From: Bombyx mori
Taxonomy: Eukaryota > Arthropoda > Insecta > Lepidoptera > Bombycidae
Reading direction: 5' to 3'
Length of the DNA stretch: 64,000 nucleotides
Assembly (NCBI RefSeq): GCF_030269925.1
Contig: NC_085135.1
Location: 7,750,753 to 7,814,752 of the forward strand
The translations under genes were made by a program, and so were the position numbers. Under the pieces are notes generated by a model. It ran no database searches. It was not told the DNA's origin and saw only the letters and a list, made by a program, of their open reading frames with translations. Below are positions 49,843 through 59,713 of this stretch, piece after piece. The first letter of the stretch is position 1. Every line of letters begins with the position of its first letter.

Positions 49843-52800
49843 TGGGTTGCGTCCACCGCTTCCTCCAGTGCAATTTGAACCACTCCGCCAGGGCACAGGA
49901 TCTCCTCGTCCACACCATGGCGGAGTGGTCAATCGACGTCGCTGTCGCCGCGGAGCCGTACTTCGTCCCCACCGACCAGGACTGCTGGATGGGGGACGTC
50001 GACGGCTCCGTGGCCATCGTACTAAGACAGTCCGCGGCGTTACCCCCCTTGGATATGGTGGCCAGGGGACCCGGGTACGTCGCGGCTAGGATCGACGGGA
50101 CCGTCGTGATCGGGGCGTACTTTTCTCCGAACAGGAGCCTCGCTGAATTCGAACGGTTTCTGGGCGGGCTCGAGGCGCTTTTACACTGCCTCGGGTCCCG
50201 CCCAGTCATCGTCGCGGGGGACCTCAATGCCAAGTGTACGGCTTGGGGCTCCCCCCGCACGGATTCGCGAGGCGAGGCCCTTTCGGAGTGGGCGATCGCA
50301 ACCGGCCTCTGTCTCCTAAACAGAGGCACGGTCGCGACTTGCGTGCGGTGGAACGGGCAATCTCACGTGGACGTGACGTTCGCGTCCCCGTCCGCCGTGC
50401 GCCGCACCCGCGGCTGGCGCGTACTCGAGGGGGCGGAGACGCTCTCGGACCACAGATACGTCCGATTCGAGCTCTCTGCCTCCTCCTTGTCGTCGTCGTC
50501 AGCCGCGGGCGCCCGCGGTGAGGAGGAGCTCCCGCAAGGTGCGCCCCGTTCGTTCCCCAGGTGGGCCTTGAAACGAATGAACAAGGAGTTGCTGATGGAG
50601 GCGGCCGCTGTTGCTGCGTGGGCGCCAAAACCCGCGCGGCTTGCGGACGTGGATGCGGAGGTCGACTGGTTCCGGGGCACCATGGCAAACATTTGTGATG
50701 CCGCCATGCCCCGGGTCGGCCCCCGAGCACCACGTGGGGGTGCGTTCTGGTGGTCGCCCGAGATCGCAAGACTCCGCGAGGAGTGCGTGAGGGCGCGCCG
50801 CCGGAGCGCACGCCACCGCCGCCGCCGTCGTCGCGACGCTACGTTCGCGGAGACGGCGGCCCGGCTGCACGCTGACTGTCGTCAAAAGCAGACGGCGCTG
50901 CAGCTGGCCATCGGCGAGGCCAAGAAGCAGAGCATGAAGACTCTCCTGGAGTCGCTCGACGAAGATCCCTGGGGGCGCCCATACAAGATGGTTCGCAGGA
51001 AACTGCAGCCGTGGGCGCTCCCGGTGACCGAGCGGCTCCAGCCTCGGCAGCTGCGGGAAATAGTTTCCGCGCTTTTCCCGCCGGCAGCGGGGGGGGACTT
51101 TGAGCCCCCCCAGATGGACGCCACGTGGGGCACGCCTCCGCGTCGCCCCAGCGTTCCCGCTGCCGAGGAGCCCCCTCCCCCTATCACGGGGGCGGAGATC
51201 CATGCGGCCGTGTCCAGAATGAGGGCGAAGGACGCGGCCCCCGGCCCTGACGGCGTTCACGGCCGGGTCTGGAGCTTGGCCTTCGAGGCCCTAGGGGACC
51301 GGCTCGGGGGGCTTTTCGAAGCGTGCCTCGAGTCGGGACGGTTCCCGTCGAAATGGAAGACGGGCAGACTGGTCCTTCTGCGGAAGGACGGGCGCCCCGC
51401 GGACTCACCCGCGGGCTATCGCCCCATCGTGTTGCTGGACGAAGCGGGCAAGATGCTCGAGAGGATCGTCGCGGCCCGCATCGTCCGGCACCTGACCGAG
51501 ACGGGTCCCGATCTTTCGGCGGAGCAATACGGCTTCAGAGAGGGCCGCTCGACTATCGACGCAATTCTGCGCGTGCGGGCCCTCTCCGACGAAGCCGTAT
51601 CCCGGGGTGGGGTGGCGATGGCGTTATCCTTAGATGTAAGGAACGCCTTCAACACCCTGCCCTGGTCGGTGATCGCGGGGGCGCTGGAGTATCACGGCGT
51701 CCCCGCATACCTCCGCCGACTGATCGGCTCCTATCTCGAGGGCAGGTCGATCCAATGCATCGGACACGGTGGGGCGATGTACCGCTTCCCCGTCGAGCGC
51801 GGTGTTCCGCAGGGGTCTGTCCTGGGCCCCCTGCTGTGGAACATCGGCTACGACTGGGTCCTGCGGGGCGTCATACGGGGTCCCCTCCCCGGGCTCAGCG
51901 TAATTTGTTACGCTGACGACACGTTGGTCGTAGCTCCGGGGAGGGACTACCGGGAGTCTGCCCGTCTGGCGTGCGCAGGCGTGGCACACGTCGTCACCAG
52001 GATCCGACGGTTGGGGCTCGAGGTGGCGCTCGAAAAAACCCAGGCCCTGTTATTTCACGGGCCGGGACGAGCGCCGCCTCTGGGTGCCCACCTCGTGATC
52101 GGAGGCGTCCGCGTCGGGGTCGGGGTGACCGGTCTTCGGTACCTCGGCCTCGAACTGGACGGTCGGTGGAACTTCCGCGCTCACTTTGAGAAGTTGGGCC
52201 CTCGACTGATGGCGACGGCCGGCTCTTTGAGCCGGCTGCTTCCAAACGTCGGGGGTCCCGATCAGGTGGCGCGCCGCCTCTACATGGGGGTGGTGCGGTC
52301 GATGGCACTATACGGCGCGCCCGTATGGTGCCACGCCCTGACCCGCCAGAACGTCGCCGCGCTGCGACGTCCGCAGCGCGCGATCGCGGTCAGGGCGATC
52401 CGAGGATACCGCACCGTCTCCTTCGAGGCGGCGTGCTTGCTCGCCGGGGCGCCACCCTGGGACCTGGAGGCGGAGGCGCTCGCTGCCGATTACCGGTGGC
52501 GTAGCGACCTCCGCTCTAGGGGGGAAGGGCGCCCCGGCGAAGGAGTAGTTCGAGCGCGGAGGCTCCAATCTCGGCGGTCCGTGCTGGAGGCGTGGTCTCG
52601 CCGCTTGGCGGACCCGTCGGCCGGCCTCCGTACCGACGAGGCGGTCCGTCCGGTCCTCGCCGACTGGGTGGGCCGCGACCGCGGATGCCTCACCTTCCGG
52701 CTGACGCAAATGCTTACCGGCCACGGATGTTTCGGCCGGTACTTGCATAAGATAGCCGGAAGGGAACCGACGGCGCAGTGCCACCACTGCGCGGACCGCG

Positions 52801-53090
52801 ACGAGGAAGACACAGCGGAACACACGCTGGCGCGTTGCTCTGGATTTGACGAGCAACGCGCCGCCCTCGTCGCGGTCATAGGAGAGGACCTCTCGCTGCC
52901 GCGCGTCGTGGCTACGATGCTCGGCAGCGACGCGTCCTGGAAGGCGATGCTCGACTTCTGCGAGTCCACCATCTCGCAGAAGGAGGCGGCGGAGCGAGAG
53001 AGGGAGAGCTCTTCCCTTTCCGCACCGATCCGTCGCCGTCGAGCCGGGGGCCGGAGGCGGGAATACGCCCGTACGTCCCGGCCCCTGTAG
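49842..53090 (+). CDS. R1-E ORF2: endonuclease-reverse transcriptase, 1082 aa
   Basis: Intact, the same length as in R1-A and differing at only a few dozen residues or fewer by eye. Endonuclease motifs AAEPYFVP, VAGDLNAKCTAWGS (Leu where R1-A has Phe) and LSDHRYVRFE. RT motifs KDAAPGPDGVHG, YRPIVLLDEAGK, YGFREGRSTIDAI, GVPQGSVLGPLLW and CYADDTLVV. C-terminal zinc finger CHHC...HTLARC. The ATG at 49842 overlaps the ORF1 stop as TAATG. The phenylalanine-to-leucine change in the usual GDFN motif is worth noting because that motif is well conserved in AP-like endonucleases. Confidence 0.94.
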   Translation: MGCVHRFLQCNLNHSARAQDLLVHTMAEWSIDVAVAAEPYFVPTDQDCWMGDVDGSVAIVLRQSAALPPLDMVARGPGYVAARIDGTVVIGAYFSPNRSLAEFERFLGGLEALLHCLGSRPVIVAGDLNAKCTAWGSPRTDSRGEALSEWAIATGLCLLNRGTVATCVRWNGQSHVDVTFASPSAVRRTRGWRVLEGAETLSDHRYVRFELSASSLSSSSAAGARGEEELPQGAPRSFPRWALKRMNKELLMEAAAVAAWAPKPARLADVDAEVDWFRGTMANICDAAMPRVGPRAPRGGAFWWSPEIARLREECVRARRRSARHRRRRRRDATFAETAARLHADCRQKQTALQLAIGEAKKQSMKTLLESLDEDPWGRPYKMVRRKLQPWALPVTERLQPRQLREIVSALFPPAAGGDFEPPQMDATWGTPPRRPSVPAAEEPPPPITGAEIHAAVSRMRAKDAAPGPDGVHGRVWSLAFEALGDRLGGLFEACLESGRFPSKWKTGRLVLLRKDGRPADSPAGYRPIVLLDEAGKMLERIVAARIVRHLTETGPDLSAEQYGFREGRSTIDAILRVRALSDEAVSRGGVAMALSLDVRNAFNTLPWSVIAGALEYHGVPAYLRRLIGSYLEGRSIQCIGHGGAMYRFPVERGVPQGSVLGPLLWNIGYDWVLRGVIRGPLPGLSVICYADDTLVVAPGRDYRESARLACAGVAHVVTRIRRLGLEVALEKTQALLFHGPGRAPPLGAHLVIGGVRVGVGVTGLRYLGLELDGRWNFRAHFEKLGPRLMATAGSLSRLLPNVGGPDQVARRLYMGVVRSMALYGAPVWCHALTRQNVAALRRPQRAIAVRAIRGYRTVSFEAACLLAGAPPWDLEAEALAADYRWRSDLRSRGEGRPGEGVVRARRLQSRRSVLEAWSRRLADPSAGLRTDEAVRPVLADWVGRDRGCLTFRLTQMLTGHGCFGRYLHKIAGREPTAQCHHCADRDEEDTAEHTLARCSGFDEQRAALVAVIGEDLSLPRVVATMLGSDASWKAMLDFCESTISQKEAAERERESSSLSAPIRRRRAGGRRREYARTSRPL

Positions 53091-53625
53091 GTGGCGGCCT
53101 CCCCCCGGTGAAGGTCAAGGGGCGACCTGAGGGGGTGAGGCCGCGCGGCGCGCTACCAGCACTCTAGCGCGCTGCCGTGGAGTGAATAGAGTGACCGGTC
53201 GACGGTGTATCGCGTCCCGACCCGGCAGGCTGGTTCTGGTCCAGCGGGGTATTCCGGGACACCAGCGGCACCGTCTGGGCGGCCCGACGGGCTGCCGTAC
53301 CGAGACGGCCGACGTTTCAGAGCCTTCGATTCGCCTCGAAGGCTCCGTCGGCTGGGCGTCCTTGGGGTGAGCCGCGCCGTCTGGTTGTAGTGTTGACCGC
53401 GGTAGCCCCCCTACCTCATCCGGGTTCTGACCTCGGAGGGGATCGGACGTCGGGTGTAAGAGTGCAGAGGAGTCGTTTAGTGGGTGGGCTCTAAAATCCT
53501 TGGGCCCGCGGTCTGCTCACAACACCATGCAGATCGTTGAGTCTCACATACCCCGCGCGCCCCTTTTGCGCGGGGACTTCGTAGGAGGTTCGGCCCTCTA
53601 CCCGAAAAAAAAAAAAAAAAAAAAA
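53091..53625 (+). other. R1-E 3' UTR and poly(A) tail
   Basis: About 514 bp then 21 As (53605-53625). Same architecture as in R1-A, R1-B and R1-F. Confidence 0.92.
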
Positions 53626-53639
53626 GGGAAGGAGATACT

Positions 53640-54442
53640 ATACATTGGCGCGTTGCTCTGGATTCGACGAGCAACGCGCCGCCCTCGTCGCGGTCATAGG
53701 GAGAGGACCTCTCGCTGCCGCGCGTCGTGGCTACGATGCTCGGCAGCGACGCGTCCTGGAAGGCGATGCTCGACTTCTGCGAGTCCACCATTTCGCAGAA
53801 GGAGGCGGCGGAGCGAGAGAGGGAGAGCTCTTCCCTTTCCGCACCGATCCGTCGCCGTCGAGCCAGGGGCCGGAGGCGGGAATACGCCCGTACGTCCCGG
53901 CCGCTGTAGGTAGCGGCCTCCCCCCGGTGAAGGTCAAGGGGCGACCTGAGGGGGTGAGGCCGCGCGGCGCGCTACCAGCACTCTAGCGCGCTGCCGTGGA
54001 GTGAATAGAGCGACCGGTCGACGGTGTATCGCGTCCCGACCCGGCAGGCTGGTTCTGGTCCAGCGGGGTATTCCGGGACACCAGCGGCACCGTCTGGGCG
54101 GCCCGACAGGCTGCCGTACCGAGACGGCTGACGTTTCAGAGCCTTCGATTCGCCTCGAAGGCTCCGTCGGCTGGGCGTCCTTGGGGTGAGCCGCGCCGTC
54201 TGGTTGTAGTGTTGACCGGGGTAGCCCCCCTACCTCATCCGGGTTCTAACCTCGGAGGGGATCGGACGTCGGGTGTAAGAGTGCAGGGGAGTCTTTCAGT
54301 GGGTGGGCCCTAAAAGCCTTGGGCCCGCGGTCTGCTCACAACACCATGCAGATCGTTGAGTCTCACATACCCCGCGCGCCCCTTTTGCGCGGGGACCTCG
54401 TAGGAGGTTCGGCCCTCTACCCGAAAAAAAAAAAAAAAAAAA
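53640..54442 (+). mobile_element. R1-F: 5'-truncated R1 copy in tandem with R1-E
   Basis: Starts atacattggcgcgttgc within the last part of ORF2, with a one-base insertion near 53700 that breaks the frame. It carries the 3' UTR and 19 As (54424-54442). It is flanked by the same gggaaggagatact duplication as R1-E, so both used one target site, one after the other. Confidence 0.94.
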
Positions 54443-54631
54443 GGGAAGGAGATACTGCAAAAATATCGATCATGCAAAGTCACAAGATGGATGGAAGTGG
54501 CCGCTAAAGCGGGACCTCATCGCTTGCCAACAGAAGAACATAGTCAGCTTCCTAGATGACCAGAAAATTATCAAACTAAAGGACTATTGCTTGGTAGATG
54601 ATCCGTTACTCTTCATGGAATGGGGCGACTA
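54443..54631 (+). pseudogene. Unidentified protein remnant, C-terminal part
   Basis: Directly after the last target duplication one frame reads RYCKNIDHAKSQDGWKWP, then KRDLIACQQKNIVSFLDD, and ends YCLVDDPLLFMEWGD with stop at 54631. It is probably the C-terminus of the AT-hook protein at 45183-45919, separated by Bm1-A, R1-E and R1-F. The W-P...IV..L pattern recalls the C-terminal tail of some DDE transposases; this is weak. Confidence 0.45.
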
Positions 54632-54987
54632 AACTCATGTATTTTTAGCATTATGTTTTTAAAGATCTCATTATTATTTTTTGCTATCAATAGTTTATTA
54701 TTATGTTTAATGTTTCTAATTAATAATACCTAATATAAGTGAACAACAACCAAAAAAAATTTAGTAAAGTCGTAACATGGATTTTTTTATCAACTTACCT
54801 GGCAACTCAAAAATAAAGATGATTGAGCGCTCGTTTCTTGGCGGGCTTTTCAATTGTGTAGGCGCAAAAAGTTTTTCTTTTGAAAAAAACTTTCATATTT
54901 TATGATTAACTTTGTATGTAAATATTTGTTGTAAATAAAAACGTGTATGAAGTGTACATAATATAAGTGTAGTGTAAAACCACCAAA
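54632..54987. other. AT-rich spacer, no gene
   Basis: Likely 3' flank of the AT-hook remnant followed by the 5' UTR of the I/Jockey-like element that starts with ATG 54988. No ORF or repeat was recognised. Confidence 0.55.
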
Positions 54988-56416
54988 ATGTCTGAGGGGG
55001 AAGGAGACCCCCGGACGAAGACTCTGGTGGTTCTAGTTCTGTGGAGAGAAGGAAAAACCCCAGGAAGAAGGCGAAAGACAATAGTGACTTATCTGGCGAT
55101 TTGGAACTCTATAAGCCTTACGCGAAACCAGACTATAAGAGAGTGTTTTCTGAACTTTCTTCTGTAGGTGAGTATGTGGTATTCATAGAGAGTACAAAAG
55201 ATGATAAGTTGGGTAACCGAAACCCAATCGCCATGACAAACTTGTTCAAGACTGAGGTCAAAGGTGTGGCAAATATTAAGAGAATCAACGAAAATAAAGT
55301 TGGCATTACCTTTTCTCAAGCTATTAACGCTACTAACAATTTCCTAAAAATGAACAATGGCTCTCGAAGCATGATATGAAAGCTTTTATTCCAGCAAGTT
55401 CTGTGGAGACTATTGGTGTAATAAAATTTGTTCCAACAAGTATTTCCAACGAGGAGTTGTTTAGGAAACTGTCATCCAGATATGAAATTGTGAAGGTGAG
55501 ATTTATGAAAAAAGAAAACGGTCAGCTGAAGCCCCTTGGGTCTGTAAGCGTTACCTTTCTTTCAAAAGCCATTCCCGAGCATATATTTTTGAACATTTAT
55601 AGATTCAAAGTTACTGAATATGTGTCACCCCTACTACAATGCTACAAATGTTTTAAATTTAACCATCAGGCTAAAATATGCAGGGGCACCCAAAAATACT
55701 CCATATGCAGTTTGACACATCACTTTTTTTTTTTATTGCTTAGATGGGTGGACGAGCTCACAGCCCACCTGATATTAAGTGGTTACTGGAGCCCATAGAC
55801 ATCTACAACGTAAATGCGCCACCCACCTTGAGATATAAGTTCTAAGGTCTCAGTATAGTTACAACGGCTGCCCCACCCTTCAAACCGAAACGCATTACTG
55901 CTTCACGGCAGAAATAGGCGGGGCGGTGGTACCTACCCGTGCGGACTCACAAGAGGTCCTACCACCAGTAATTACGCAAATTATAATTTTGCGGGTTTGA
56001 TTTTTATTACACGATGTTATTCCTTCACCGTGGAAATCAATCGTGAACAATTGTTGAGTACGTATTTCATTAGAAAAATTGGAACCCGCCTGCGGGATTC
56101 GAACATCGGTGCATCGCTAGGTCCGAATGCACCGGACGTCTTATCCTTTAGGCCACAACGACTTCACTTTTCTGAATGTCCTAAAGACACCCCACCGAAG
56201 TGTGCAAATTGCGAGGGACCACATCTTGCAATTTCTAAAGATTGTCCAGCTAAAAAATTAAAACTTCAACAAAGACAAGACCGGATAAACAGAGTAAACA
56301 AAAACAAATCCTGTGCTTCTACAGTCAATACTAAGCCAAAAGACTTTCCAAATTTACCAACCAACCACACAGATTTACAAACCGCGTCAGCAAACCATAG
56401 TAAACAAGACTCATGA
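54988..56416 (+). pseudogene. I/Jockey-like ORF1 (gag-like), frameshifted and split by Bm1-B
   Basis: Starts MSEGEGDP at 54988. The frame changes near 55012 and again near 55360. Readable parts: NPRKKAKDNSDLSGDLELY, YVVFIESTKDDKLGN, then SSVETIGVIKFVPTSISNE, and zinc knuckles CYKCFKFNHQAKIC, then after the SINE HFSECPKDTPPKCANC with CEGPHLAISKDC. The arrangement of about three CCHC knuckles is typical of I and Jockey ORF1, which binds element RNA. The tail is Lys/Asn-rich. Confidence 0.82.
55728..56163 (-). mobile_element. Bm1: Bm1 SINE (copy B)
   Basis: Full-length Bm1 on the minus strand: T-rich tail at 55728, tRNA-like head ending near 56163 (ggccacaacgactt). The target duplication tcactttt is at 55720-55727 and 56164-56171, inside ORF1 of the host element. 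Confidence 0.93.
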
Positions 56417-56644
56417 GAAACCAATGTCCCCACCCAAACCTCAGACTCCTCCTGTTATTCCACTGAAAGAAAACAATATTATTACAAATGAAAAACTAAT
56501 TGAAAACATTATTAATAGTGATTACGTCCTAAAGGGTTTGGTTGGAGCATTAGTAACTCTAGGTAATTCAAATATTCCAATTAATAACGAGGCCATCAAA
56601 AATATTTTAATTAATAGTTTCAAACAGGACAAGTTTCTTTATTA

Positions 56645-58048
56645 GAATCTAACAATTTAATGTTGAAGGATTGTTAAACAAAAAACCCCTTTCAATAGAT
56701 TTTTTAGTTAATAATAATATAGATATCTGTTTATTAAATGAAAGGTGGTTAAAAGAGACATACACCATATTATGATTTTCTTCAAACAGTTTGCATAATT
56801 TTAAAAACTGATTTGGGTAATATTTCTATTTTATGTGCTTATGCCCCTCCAAATAATGAGTGTAGACACTTTAGAGGGAGAAGACTTAGAGAAATCATTA
56901 ATGACACTCCAAGACCTATGATATTTGCTGGCGATTTAAATGCTCATAATATTGCTTTTGGTTGTTTTTCTAATACTACTCGAGGCAAAGACATTCTAGA
57001 AATTTTAGATCCACAGGATTTATGTATTATGAACACAGGTTCCCCAACCACTGTAGGCAGACCTAATTGTAATAAATCTGCCATTGACATTACTTGCGTT
57101 AGTCCAGTATTAGCTCCATTATGTATATGGAAAGTTCACGATGACCCTATGGGTAGCTACCACTATCCCACAGTGACTGATATTTACACTTCTGTCGAGA
57201 AGTATGCTATAGGTGAACCTTTAACCAAATATTTATATAAAAAGACAGACTGGAAAAAATATTATACAGAGTCTGAACAAATTTTTGAAAACTTTTCCTT
57301 AATAGATTAGAATAGACCCATTAACTAAGTATAATAAATTTTGCGATAATTTAAAATTTTTGAAAGATATGTGCATACCTGTAGTTAATAGAACAATTTC
57401 TCAAATTATTCCAAAACCTGTTCCCTGGTGGGATGAACAATGTAAAGAAGCTGTTTATAATAGCAAGCTAGCTCTAAATTTGTATAGGCAAGATTCAACA
57501 CTACATAATTATATTGAGTACAAAAAAGCTGATTCATTTCATTATATGATTTCATTATATGAAAAAAAGAATGGATGGAGAAATCTTTGTCACTCCTTCA
57601 ATAGATACACGCCAGTTGGTATTATATGGAATTTTATCTGTAGATTTAAACGTATTACATCTCAAAGTCGTTCTAAAAATGATGAATGGATTCCTTCTTT
57701 CTTAGATAAGTTTGCACCACTAATGCCTCCTGAAAAAGAAATAGATTTGAATCAACTAAATTATTATTTTAATCAAACTGGAACAGATAATGCTCAATTT
57801 CTATGCAATCCTTTTACATGGCAGGAGCTTCAATTAGCTCTCAAATCTAGAAAAGACTCTACATCTGGACTTGACGATTTTCCTTATGTGGTTATTCGCA
57901 ATCTGCATCCTTCAGCTAAACAAATTCTTTTGAATATTTATAACTTATTATGGGATAGACAAATTATACCTGATTCATGGAAGACCCAATGTGTCATTCC
58001 TATACTTAAGCCTGATAAACCAAGCACTGACTGTAATTCTTATAGACC
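56645..58048 (+). pseudogene. I/Jockey-like ORF2, endonuclease and first part of RT
   Basis: From about 56650: NVEGLLNKKPLSIDFLV and ICLLNERWLKETY. The text then jumps to LKTDLGNISILCAYAPPNN, so about 60-80 residues of the endonuclease are deleted near 56765. After that come FAGDLNAHNIAFG and AIDITCVSP; the terminal SDH motif is damaged. A stop at 57308 is followed by the linker PKPVPWWDEQCKEAVYN, then RKDSTSGLDDFPYVV, IIPDSWKTQCVIPILKP and NSYRP, where the LTR element is inserted. Confidence 0.82.
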
Positions 58049-58226
58049 TGTGGCAGGTAGCCATCATACAACGCAAGATAATTGACAGATGCCTGAATCT
58101 CGCTTACGACATTTTCAAGATAAAGCGCATATATACAAGTTCCGAACAACAACATTCGGACCGTCGGTCTACCGAGCAATGTCACCGCTCGGTGGAAGAT
58201 CTTCCTTTCGTCGTAAACTCCCCAAA
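58049..58226 (+). repeat. Left LTR of the small element
   Basis: About 178 bp; roughly 93-95% identical to 58785-58964 by eye, with most differences near the 3' end. The LTR end is uncertain by a few bases. Confidence 0.85.
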
Positions 58227-58540
58227 CTGATGACCTGCGACGAGATATGAACACGCAACCTTCTGATTCATCATCAGCGCATCAAGAACTTCGGCTACCA
58301 CAATCCCCGCATTCTCGCAAATAAAACGTCATTGACAGTCGTCCCACAGCAAGCCAGCACCGCAGCCTCAACAGGACCATCGCAGCCGACTCACCGCGCT
58401 TCCTGGTCCTACGGCACGCAACTTCACTGCCTCATCACGCCGCTACAGTTCATCGCAGCCCACGACCGGATCATCAACGCTTGGGGTCACACATCTCCGG
58501 CGTGGCAGCTCTGCATCACATGGACTACGCACGACACGCA

Positions 58541-58712
58541 CGCAACATTCAAGCTCAGTCTCGACTCACCGCAGACTTCGAGCAGCACTGGCGACAATCA
58601 CGCAGCATTCAGCTCAGTTTCGACTCACTGCAAACTTCGAGCAGCACTGGCGACACGCACGCAGCATTCAAGCTCAGCCTCGACTCACCGCAGGCTTCGA
58701 GCAGCACTGGCC
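58541..58712 (+). repeat. Three tandem repeats of about 60 bp inside the small LTR element
   Basis: Copies start at 58541, 58601 and 58660 (cgca.cattca.gctcag), each containing cttcgagcagcactgg. They are diverged by several bases. Confidence 0.85.
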
Positions 58713-58784
58713 CTTGCAAGCTAATCTCAGCACGGACAACGCTAACTAAAAAATGACACGACCTCCAGTCTCGGAGGGGAGTGA

Positions 58785-58964
58785 TGTGGCAGGTAGCCAT
58801 CATACAACGCAAGATAATTGACAGATGCCTGAATCTCGCTTACGACATTTTCAAGATAAAGCGCATATATACAAGTTCCGAACAACAACATTCGGACCGT
58901 CGGGCTACCGAGCAAATATCACCCGCTCGGTGGAAGATCTTCCCTTTGTCGTATGTATTCCCAA
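58785..58964 (+). repeat. Right LTR of the small element
   Basis: About 180 bp, preceded by the purine tract and followed by the agacc duplication. Confidence 0.85.
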
Positions 58965-59713
58965 AGACCCATATCTCTATCATCTTGCATTGGAAAATTG
59001 TTTGAATTTATGTTAAAAACGAGATTAAACTATTATGTAGAACACAATGATTTTTTACCTCAACAACAGTTTGGTTTCCGAAAAGGATGTAGTGCAGTAG
59101 AGAGTTTTACTAGCTTCATTGCAGACATCAGGAATTCCTTTTTCAGTCATTCAGCTACAGTTGGTGCTTTCCTTGATGTTCAAGGAGCATTTGACAATGT
59201 AACTCCATCAATTTTAATCCAAGTACTTAGTGAAATCAAAATTCCAGGTAAAATCTGTAAATGGGTATTTAATTTTCTATATGAAAGATCAATGTATGTA
59301 AGATATAATAACAACCTATTTGGTCCCAGGTATGTTTTTAAGGGCACAATGCAAGGTGCTACCATCTCACCTTTGTTGTATAATATTTATACCAGTCAAA
59401 TTTCTAAATATTTATCTATGTCAAATATAAAGTTTCTTCAATTTGCTGATGATCTTTTAATATATACAATCAATAAGGATGTTAATATTGCTGTTCATAA
59501 CTTGAATATAGCTTTGTCAAATTTATATAACCTTTATAAATTGAAACTCAATCTGGATATCATCTCCAGTAAAAGTGGTGCTATGGTATTTACAAAAAAA
59601 GATTTTAAATGTACTTAATAGCTCAGTTATGTACAATAATTGCCCTCTCCCTTGGGTTGATAAACATAAATTTTTAGGTGTGTGGCTTGATCCAAGACTA
59701 AAACCAACAGCCG
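58965..59713 (+). pseudogene. I/Jockey-like ORF2, rest of RT
   Basis: Continues ISLSSCIGKLFEFMLK, QQQFGFRKGCSAVESF, VGAFLDVQGAFDNVTPSIL, GTMQGATISPLLYNIY and FLQFADDLLIYT (catalytic Asp pair intact), then a stop at 59616, one frame change, and FLGVWLDPRLKP before Bm1-C. GTMQGATISP differs from the usual G-VPQGS-LSP turn. The 3' end of the element is missing. Confidence 0.82.

Larger units (their letters stand above)
46388..53625 (+). mobile_element. R1-E: full-length R1-clade non-LTR retrotransposon
   Basis: 7238 bp: two 5' monomers, the rest of the 5' UTR, ORF1, ORF2, 3' UTR and 21 As. A clean 14-bp target duplication flanks it. ORF2 is intact; ORF1 has a frame difference at a G run (47535-47543). 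It is nearly identical to R1-A in the 5' UTR, ORF2 and 3' UTR. Confidence 0.94.
58049..58964 (+). mobile_element. Small non-autonomous LTR retrotransposon (TRIM-like), 916 bp
   Basis: Direct repeats of about 178-180 bp at 58049-58226 and 58785-58964, both starting TGTGGCAGGTAGCC. The 5-bp target duplication agacc is at 58044-58048 and 58965-58969. A degraded primer-binding site, tgatgacctgcgacg, follows the left LTR at 58228, and a purine tract (ggaggggagtga, ending 58784) precedes the right LTR. The 558-bp interior has no coding capacity. LTR start, primer site and purine tract resemble gypsy-A, so it probably borrows the gypsy machinery. Removing it rejoins the RT motif NSYRP to ISLSSCIGKLFE. 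Confidence 0.9.
54988..59713 (+). mobile_element. I/Jockey-like non-LTR element, interrupted by Bm1 and a small LTR element
   Basis: A gag-like ORF1 with zinc knuckles, then an endonuclease and RT. Bm1-B sits inside ORF1 and a 916-bp LTR element inside the RT; a third Bm1 (copy C) cuts the 3' end at about 59714. Frames are broken in several places, so it is an old copy. Confidence 0.82.

Noticed and set aside
48999..49913. 304-codon antisense ORF across the R1-E ORF1/ORF2 junction
   Set aside because: Antisense shadow of a conserved GC-rich coding region; it has a counterpart at 19313-20194 opposite R1-A.
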